DNA from: JAZLGI01 sp045616225
GTDB taxonomy: Bacteria; Spirochaetota; Spirochaetia; Sphaerochaetales; Sphaerochaetaceae
Direction: 5' to 3'
NCBI GenBank assembly: GCA_045616225.1
Contig: JAZLGI010000075.1
Span: 1-10,118, forward strand
DNA: 10,118 bases
Shown here: positions 5,922 to 10,118 of the stretch, piece after piece
How positions within the stretch are numbered: the stretch's first letter is position 1
Layout: every line of letters begins with the position of its first letter
Notes under the pieces: generated by a model
Told to the model about the DNA's origin: nothing
The model's input: the letters and a program-made list of their open reading frames with translations, nothing else
Database searches by the model: none
Program-made: the position numbers and the translations under genes

Positions 5922-7259
5922 ATGTTCGATAGTATCAGCAACAAGTTTTCAGGAATAATCCGTACTCTTTCCGGTAAAGGTAAAATCACTGAGAAAAACA
6001 TTCAGGATGCCGTAGAAGAAATTAAGATGGCTCTCTTGGATGCAGATGTTAATCTCAGGGTTGTAAGACGTTTTGTCAACAGAACAATGGAAGAGGCAAT
6101 GGGAGAAAAAGTTCTCAAAGCCGTTAATCCGGGACAGCAATTTGTTAAAGTTGTTTATGACAAAATGGTTCAGCTTTTAGGAGATGAAGAAAACCAGAAA
6201 CTAAATCTCAAAGGCCCTGATACAGTAAGCATTATCATGATGATGGGTCTTCAGGGAAGCGGTAAGACTACAACATCTGCAAAACTTGCTGCAAAGCTTC
6301 AGAAAGACGGTAGAAGGGTAATGCTTGCAGCCTGTGACCTTGTAAGACCTGCAGCCATTACACAACTTGAAGTCTTAGGAAAGCAGATAAATGTTCCTGT
6401 TTACGCAGAATATGACTCAAAAGATCCGGTAAAAGTTGCAAAAGCAGCATTTGCCAAAGCAAAACGAGAGCAATTTGACACCCTCATTGTAGATACAAGC
6501 GGCAGAATGCATCTTGATGATGCCATGATGAAGGAAATTTCAGACCTTGGCAAAGCTTTAAAACCAGATGAAAACCTTTTTGTAGCAGATGCAATGACAG
6601 GACAGAATGCCGTAAATATTGCACAGGAATTTGAGCAAAAAGTTGGAATTACAGGCGTTATTCTTACCAAATTTGACTCAGATACAAGAGGTGGTGCAGC
6701 CCTTTCCTTAAGAGAAGTTGTCGGAAAGCCAATTAAGTTCATAGGTGTAGGAGAAAAGATAGAAAATCTTGAAATCTTCTACGCAGACAGAATGGCAAGC
6801 CGTATTCTTGGAATGGGAGATATTGTTTCCCTTGTAGAAAAAGCTCAGGAACAGTTTGATGAAGAACAAATAGAAAAACTTCAGAAGAAAATGGTCAAAA
6901 ATGAATTTGACTTAGAAGATTATCTTGAGCAACTTGAAAACATGACAAAGATGGGCGGAGTAGAAAAAATCATTGATATGTTGCCTGGTGCAAAGGGAAA
7001 TATCTCTGAAGAAGACATAAATAAGCAGGAAATGCTTAGAGAAAAGGCAATAATTCAGTCAATGACCTTAACAGAAAGGCGAAATATTTATATAATTGGT
7101 CCGGCCAGAAAAAAGCGTATAGCAAAAGGAAGCGGAACTTCTGTTGGAGAAGTAGGTCATTTGCTAAAAAAATTTGAAAAGATGCGGCTGAACATGAAAA
7201 AGCTCGCTAAAAATAAAAAATACCAGGCTGCACTCATGCAGCAGATGGGCATGAACTGA
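5922..7259 (+). CDS. ffh: Signal recognition particle GTPase Ffh (SRP54)
   Basis: Ffh binds hydrophobic signal sequences on nascent chains and, with 4.5S RNA, delivers ribosomes to FtsY at the inner membrane. The 445 residues show all three domains: N helical bundle (1 to about 90), G domain with P-loop GLQGSGKTTT (109-118), DTSGRM (191-196), TKFD (249-252) and GVGEKIENLEIF, and the M domain (from about 295) with the RNA-binding segment RKKRIAKGSGTSV at 396 and a Met-containing tail (LMQQMGMN). The start MFDSISNKFSG fits the family exactly. It is the first gene of a run ending at rplS; rpsP follows 22 nt later. No Shine-Dalgarno precedes the ATG, and the promoter placement suggests a nearly leaderless message. 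Length is normal. Confidence 0.97.
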   Translation: MFDSISNKFSGIIRTLSGKGKITEKNIQDAVEEIKMALLDADVNLRVVRRFVNRTMEEAMGEKVLKAVNPGQQFVKVVYDKMVQLLGDEENQKLNLKGPDTVSIIMMMGLQGSGKTTTSAKLAAKLQKDGRRVMLAACDLVRPAAITQLEVLGKQINVPVYAEYDSKDPVKVAKAAFAKAKREQFDTLIVDTSGRMHLDDAMMKEISDLGKALKPDENLFVADAMTGQNAVNIAQEFEQKVGITGVILTKFDSDTRGGAALSLREVVGKPIKFIGVGEKIENLEIFYADRMASRILGMGDIVSLVEKAQEQFDEEQIEKLQKKMVKNEFDLEDYLEQLENMTKMGGVEKIIDMLPGAKGNISEEDINKQEMLREKAIIQSMTLTERRNIYIIGPARKKRIAKGSGTSVGEVGHLLKKFEKMRLNMKKLAKNKKYQAALMQQMGMN

Positions 7260-7281
7260 GATTCGACTAGGAGGAATTGAC

Positions 7282-7554
7282 GTGAGCGTAAGTATCAGAT
7301 TAAAGAGACTTGGTACAAAGAAAAGACCTTATTACAGAGTTGTTGTTATGGATTCAAGACAGGCAACAAACGGCAGACCTTTGGAAGAAATTGGTTTCTA
7401 TCATCCAATTGAAGAAGAAGCAAAGCAGGTTGAGATTAATGCAGAAAGAGCTTCTTACTGGCTTTCTGTTGGCGCACAGCCATCAAATACTGTACAAGGA
7501 CTTTTTGCTAAGAAAGGTATTCAGGTTACCACAAAAGCTCCTGTAAAGGACTAA
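7282..7554 (+). CDS. rpsP: 30S ribosomal protein bS16
   Basis: This protein of the 30S body binds 16S rRNA early in assembly. The 90 residues carry the family signature from the first residue: SVSIRLKRLGTKKRPYYRVV, then MDSRQATNGRPLEEIGFYHP and AERASYWLSVGAQPSNTV. The start is GTG at 7282, placed 7 nt after a perfect AGGAGG (7269-7274), the best ribosome binding site in the window. It follows ffh by 22 nt and is 3 nt from the next gene, so it is within the operon. Length is normal for the family. Confidence 0.97.
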   Translation: MSVSIRLKRLGTKKRPYYRVVVMDSRQATNGRPLEEIGFYHPIEEEAKQVEINAERASYWLSVGAQPSNTVQGLFAKKGIQVTTKAPVKD

Positions 7555-7557
7555 TCT

Positions 7558-7791
7558 GTGGAAAAAGAACTGGTTGAATACATTGTCAGATCACTGGTTG
7601 ATGTACCCGAAGCAGTTGAACTTAATGTGATTGAAGGCGAGAAGTCTACAATCCTGGAGCTTAAGGTTTCACCTCAGGACATTGGCAAAGTAATCGGCAA
7701 GCAAGGAAGAATAGCCAAGGCTCTCAGAACAATTTTGAGTGCTTCTGCTACAAAGAGCGGAAAACACGCAACTTTGGAAATTCTGGACTGA
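7558..7791 (+). CDS. khpA: KH-domain RNA-binding protein KhpA
   Basis: A 77-residue single KH-domain protein of the KhpA family (also YlqC), an RNA chaperone that in Gram-positive bacteria pairs with KhpB and affects cell division and small RNAs; the role in spirochaetes is inferred. The GxxG loop is GKQG at 47-50 inside IGKVIGKQGRIAKALRTIL, preceded by the beta strand TILELKVSPQD. The start is GTG at 7558, three bases after the rpsP stop, with AAAGGA (7545-7550) inside the rpsP end, 7 nt upstream. It sits between rpsP and rimM, as in many bacteria, which supports a link with ribosome assembly. The stop shares one base with the rimM ATG. Confidence 0.93.
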   Translation: MEKELVEYIVRSLVDVPEAVELNVIEGEKSTILELKVSPQDIGKVIGKQGRIAKALRTILSASATKSGKHATLEILD

Positions 7792-8303
7792 TGGGTATGA
7801 AACAAGTTCTTTCAACCGGAGTAATTAGATCCCCACACGGCGTTAAAGGTTATTTAAAGGTACAGCCTTTTTCTGACGATGTCAGACATTTTCGTTCACT
7901 TAAAAATGTTAAGTTGAGTAAGATGGACAAGACCAGAGACGCAGAGGTAGAAGACATATTGTTTGCTTCGGGCCAGCTTTTGATTAAATTCAAAGGAATA
8001 GATAGCCCGGAAGATGCAAGATTCTTCTCCGGTTGGGAAATTTTGGTACCCAGAAGTCAGGCAAGTAAGCTTGGCAAAGGAATGGTATATATAGCCGACC
8101 TTAAGGGTATGAGGCTTATATATAACAACGAAGAAGTTGGAGAGGTTATTGATGTTGCAGAAGGCTCCCAGGCTCCAATTCTGGAAGTTAGAAACAACCA
8201 AGGTAATCTTCGTATGGTACCTTACATTAAGGGTGTGTTTGTAGAAAGCGCAGACCTTGAGACAGATACCATAGTGCTGTTGAAAAAGGAACTTGTGGAA
8301 TGA
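7791..8303 (+). CDS. rimM: 16S rRNA processing / ribosome maturation factor RimM
   Basis: RimM binds uS19 and helps mature the head of the 30S subunit. In 170 residues the N domain shows STGVIRSPHGVKGYLKVQPF (from 8) and the PRC-barrel domain starts near 97 (YIADLKGMRLI), with EVGEVIDV, GSQAPILEV and VPYIKGVFV. The start taken, ATG 7791, overlaps the khpA stop by one base (TGATG), which suits translational coupling; ATG 7797 is also possible, as a weak GGA at 7785-7787 is better spaced for it. The end overlaps trmD by 4 nt (ATGA). Length is normal. Confidence 0.95.
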   Translation: MGMKQVLSTGVIRSPHGVKGYLKVQPFSDDVRHFRSLKNVKLSKMDKTRDAEVEDILFASGQLLIKFKGIDSPEDARFFSGWEILVPRSQASKLGKGMVYIADLKGMRLIYNNEEVGEVIDVAEGSQAPILEVRNNQGNLRMVPYIKGVFVESADLETDTIVLLKKELVE

Positions 8304-9028
8304 ATATAGACATTCTCACTCTGTTTCCTGAAATGGTAAACGGCTTCTTCACGAATTCTATCATGGCAAGGGCTGTCAAATCAGGGCTTGTTTCCTACAA
8401 CATTGTTGATTGGAGACAATTTGCTGAAGACAGGCACCACAAGTGTGACGATTCACCCTTTGGCGGGGGTGCAGGCATGGTCATTAAACCTGAACCGCTC
8501 TTCAAAGCTCTAAATTGCGTTGATGCCATGAACAAACGGGTCATCTATGCCTCACCATCAGGCAGACGGTTAACCCAGGACTATGCGCAGGAACTTAGCC
8601 GGGAAACTGACTTAGTCTTTATCTGCGGTCATTACGAAGGTATTGACCAGAGGATAATTGACCGTTATGTAGATGATGAGATATGTATAGGGGATTACGT
8701 TATTTCTTCAGGGGAAGTAGCCACCCTAGTGATAATAGATTCTGTCTATAGGCTAATAGACGGTGTTATCACAAATTCCTCTTTAGAAGAGGAGAGCTTC
8801 ACAGGTCCGTTACTGGAATACCCGCAGTATACAAGACCTGAAACCTATTGCGGAATGTCTGTTCCTGATGTATTATTGTCGGGACATCATGCCAACATAG
8901 AGAAGTGGCGGCTGGAAAAAAGGCTTGAAAAAACTTTAAGAAACAGGCCGGAACTACTGGATAGCGCAGATATTGATACTGCAACCCAGAGATTATTAAA
9001 TGAATTAAAACTGACCAAGGGGTTATAA
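8300..9028 (+). CDS. trmD: tRNA (guanine37-N1)-methyltransferase TrmD
   Basis: TrmD uses S-adenosylmethionine to methylate G37 next to the anticodon of tRNAs with G36, which prevents +1 frameshifting. The 242 residues contain the family blocks in order: MNIDILTLFPEM, DDSPFGGGAGMV (Pro53 on), YASPSGRRLTQ, the trefoil-knot segment CGHYEGIDQR at 109, GDYVISSGE at 131, then EESF, LLEYPQYTRPE and LSGHHANIEKWR. Glu173 stands where the enterobacterial enzyme has its catalytic Asp; I believe many other bacteria also have Glu there. The ATG overlaps the rimM stop by 4 nt, with AAGGA at 8286-8290. The stop is directly followed by rplS. Confidence 0.96.
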   Translation: MNIDILTLFPEMVNGFFTNSIMARAVKSGLVSYNIVDWRQFAEDRHHKCDDSPFGGGAGMVIKPEPLFKALNCVDAMNKRVIYASPSGRRLTQDYAQELSRETDLVFICGHYEGIDQRIIDRYVDDEICIGDYVISSGEVATLVIIDSVYRLIDGVITNSSLEEESFTGPLLEYPQYTRPETYCGMSVPDVLLSGHHANIEKWRLEKRLEKTLRNRPELLDSADIDTATQRLLNELKLTKGL

Positions 9029-9388
9029 ATGGACTTAATTAAGGCTATTGAACAGGAACAGATGAAGCAGGATGCTGAAAACTTCCATGTTGGAGACACA
9101 GTCAAAGTTTTCTTTAAGATTGTTGAAGGTGCAACAGAAAGAATTCAGGCTTATGAAGGCGTAGTCATTGCTAAGAACAACACAGGAATCAGAAGAACTT
9201 TTACAGTTAGAAAGATTTCTTACGGTGTTGGAGTAGAGAGAATTTTCCCACTCCACTCACCAAGAGTAGAAAAAGTTGAAGTTATCAGAAGAGGTCGTGT
9301 CAGAAGAGCTAAGCTTTACTTCCTCAGAGATAAAGTTGGTAAGGCTGCTAAGGTTCCTGAGCAGATCAGAGGTCATAAGGGTATCTGA
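9029..9388 (+). CDS. rplS: 50S ribosomal protein bL19
   Basis: bL19 lies at the 30S-50S interface. The 119 residues cover the whole family: FHVGDTVKVFFKIVEGATER, IQAYEGVVIAKNNTG, TFTVRKISYGVGVERIFP, the basic run RRGRVRRAKLYFLRDKVGKAAKV and a C-terminal RGHKGI. The ATG begins on the base after the trmD stop, with AAGGGG (9017-9022) ending 6 nt upstream. It is the last gene of the ffh operon; a strong terminator begins 18 nt after the stop. Confidence 0.97.
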   Translation: MDLIKAIEQEQMKQDAENFHVGDTVKVFFKIVEGATERIQAYEGVVIAKNNTGIRRTFTVRKISYGVGVERIFPLHSPRVEKVEVIRRGRVRRAKLYFLRDKVGKAAKVPEQIRGHKGI

Positions 9389-9405
9389 GTCTTGTGACTG
9401 CATAG

Positions 9406-9440
9406 AAAAAGGAGACTTCGTAAGAAATCTCCTTTTTTTT
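9406..9440 (+). terminator. Intrinsic terminator of the ffh-rplS operon
   Basis: AAAAAGGAGA (9406-9415) pairs with TCTCCTTTTT (9428-9437) around a 12-nt loop that can itself form a short CTT/AAG stem, and an unbroken run of eight T ends at 9440. This is the clearest terminator in the window. Confidence 0.92.
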
Positions 9441-9441
9441 A

Positions 9442-9471
9442 TATACAAAAACAAAGATACAAAATTATAAT
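9442..9471 (+). promoter_or_regulatory. Promoter of yraN
   Basis: A perfect TATAAT (9466-9471) lies 18 nt after TATACA (9442-9447, 4 of 6 to the -35 consensus). The predicted start is at about 9478, the A of the yraN ATG. It lies directly after the rplS terminator, where a new transcription unit is expected. Confidence 0.6.
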
Positions 9472-9477
9472 AAATGC

Positions 9478-9822
9478 ATGAATTGTAAAGAAAAAGGAAG
9501 TGCTTGCGAGGGCTTTGTCTGTGAGTTTCTTACAGATAAAGGTTATATAATTCTTGCAAAGAATTTCAGATGTCCAGACGGAGAAATAGACATAATTGCA
9601 AATAAAGATAAAAAGATTTGCTTTGTAGAAGTAAAGTCATTTCCTGAAACTTGGCCAATAGAAGATATTTCACGTAAAGTTCCTGTATCTAAGCAGATGA
9701 AGATTAAAAAGACTGCATTTCAATTTCTTGAAACACAAGAGCATATCCAATATGATGATTTGAGGTTTGATGTTGCGTTGGTAAGCGGAAAAGACATTAA
9801 CTATTTCAAAGGGGCATTTTAA
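9478..9822 (+). CDS. yraN: YraN / UPF0102 family protein, nuclease-like fold
   Basis: A 114-residue member of the UPF0102 (YraN) family, which has a Holliday-junction-resolvase-like nuclease fold and no firmly established function. The family core is present: KGSACEGFVCEFLTDKGY, then N-F-R-C-P-D-GEIDIIA (Gly35, Glu36, Asp38) and CFVEVKS (Glu51, Lys53), which make the PD-(D/E)xK-like site. Five cysteines in the first 48 residues (3, 10, 15, 32, 48) are more than I would expect for this family. The ATG at 9478 has no Shine-Dalgarno; ATG 9474 in another frame stops after four codons. In many bacteria yraN follows rnhB after rplS; here rnhB is about 9 kb upstream. The stop shares one base with the next gene. 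Confidence 0.9.
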   Translation: MNCKEKGSACEGFVCEFLTDKGYIILAKNFRCPDGEIDIIANKDKKICFVEVKSFPETWPIEDISRKVPVSKQMKIKKTAFQFLETQEHIQYDDLRFDVALVSGKDINYFKGAF

Positions 9823-10118
9823 TGGATAAAAGACATAGATCCAAAAGAACACACAATACACAACAGCTGCAGGAAGCCCAGATTCTTCCGCAGCATATAA
9901 AATTTGAAGATGTAAATGTTCCGCAGATAAATGAACCAAATCCTGTATGTGAAATTTGCGGAGAACCAATTAAGGCTATTATAGAAGCAATTAGTGAGAC
10001 TAACGGAGGTTACAGTCATTTTGACTGCGTTTTAAAAAAATTAAAAGAACAGTTTTCTGTAGAAGAACCTTCAAAAATCTCTTACATTGGGCACGGAACT
10101 TTTGCAATTGTTTCTCCT
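9822..10118 (+). CDS. Uncharacterised protein with CxxC and HFDC motifs, 5' part
   Basis: A 99-codon frame is open to the window end with no stop, so the gene continues outside. ATG 9822 overlaps the yraN stop by one base (TAATG) and has AAAGGGG (9808-9814) 7 nt upstream, so translation is probably coupled to yraN. The N-terminus is very basic (MDKRHRSKR), followed by a Gln-rich stretch. VCEICGEP (Cys44, Cys47) and, about 22 residues later, SHFDC (His69, Cys72) could bind one zinc ion, as in a small zinc ribbon. The tail begins ISYIGHGTFAIV. I do not recognise a named family; a nucleic-acid-binding role is a guess from the basic N-terminus and possible zinc site. Confidence 0.8.
   Translation, partial: MDKRHRSKRTHNTQQLQEAQILPQHIKFEDVNVPQINEPNPVCEICGEPIKAIIEAISETNGGYSHFDCVLKKLKEQFSVEEPSKISYIGHGTFAIVSP

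Noticed and set aside
7310..7546. 78-codon + strand frame inside rpsP
   Set aside because: It lies in a different frame of a certain ribosomal protein gene and its translation has no family features.
9276..9470. 64-codon + strand frame overlapping the end of rplS and its terminator
   Set aside because: It reads through the terminator hairpin and has no ribosome site; it is a shadow frame.

Overview
The window looks like chromosome from a low-GC spirochaete, most likely a Treponema. The reasons are a single-repeat PUR-domain protein closely resembling Borrelia BpuR, a short SMC protein, the gene order ffh-rpsP-khpA-rimM-trmD-rplS, and AT-rich intergenic DNA. The genus is inferred from gene content and not from any search. 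Every complete gene is on the + strand and nearly all are core housekeeping genes. I see no insertion sequence, prophage, CRISPR array, toxin-antitoxin pair or defence gene.

Region by region: (1) 1-359 is the 3' part of rnhB (RNase HII), cut by the window edge. (2) 481-2258 is a two-gene operon for a split transketolase, N half then C half, overlapping by 13 nt and closed by a strong terminator. (3) 2313-2464 is a self-contained tRNA-Gly(UCC) unit with its own promoter and terminator; the tRNA has an unusual C at position 33. (4) 2480-2722 encodes the PUR-domain nucleic-acid-binding protein. (5) 2723-3071 is a 349-bp intergenic region holding four exact-period 41-bp tandem repeats with internal dyads, then a cluster of ACAATTT/AAATTGT half-sites against the smc start. 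(6) 3072-5864 is smc, whose ATPase head is canonical but whose mid-protein apex does not look like a normal SMC hinge. (7) 5922-9388 is a tightly packed translation and secretion operon (ffh, rpsP, khpA, rimM, trmD, rplS) ended by a strong terminator. (8) 9478-10118 holds yraN and, coupled to it by a 1-nt overlap, the start of an uncharacterised protein with Cys pairs that runs off the end.

How the genes fit together: the ffh-to-rplS block joins signal-recognition GTPase, 30S protein bS16, an RNA chaperone, a 30S maturation factor, a tRNA methyltransferase and 50S protein bL19, so it ties ribosome and tRNA maturation to membrane targeting. SMC, RNase HII and the PUR protein belong to chromosome maintenance and nucleic-acid handling. 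Split transketolase is carbon metabolism.

No obvious new multi-gene system is present. The points most worth a second look are the SMC apex, the 41-bp dyad repeat array, the three genes without a Shine-Dalgarno sequence whose -10 boxes would place transcription starts at or next to the AUG (smc, ffh, yraN), the C33 tRNA-Gly, and the PUR gene that starts directly after the tRNA terminator with no room for its own promoter.
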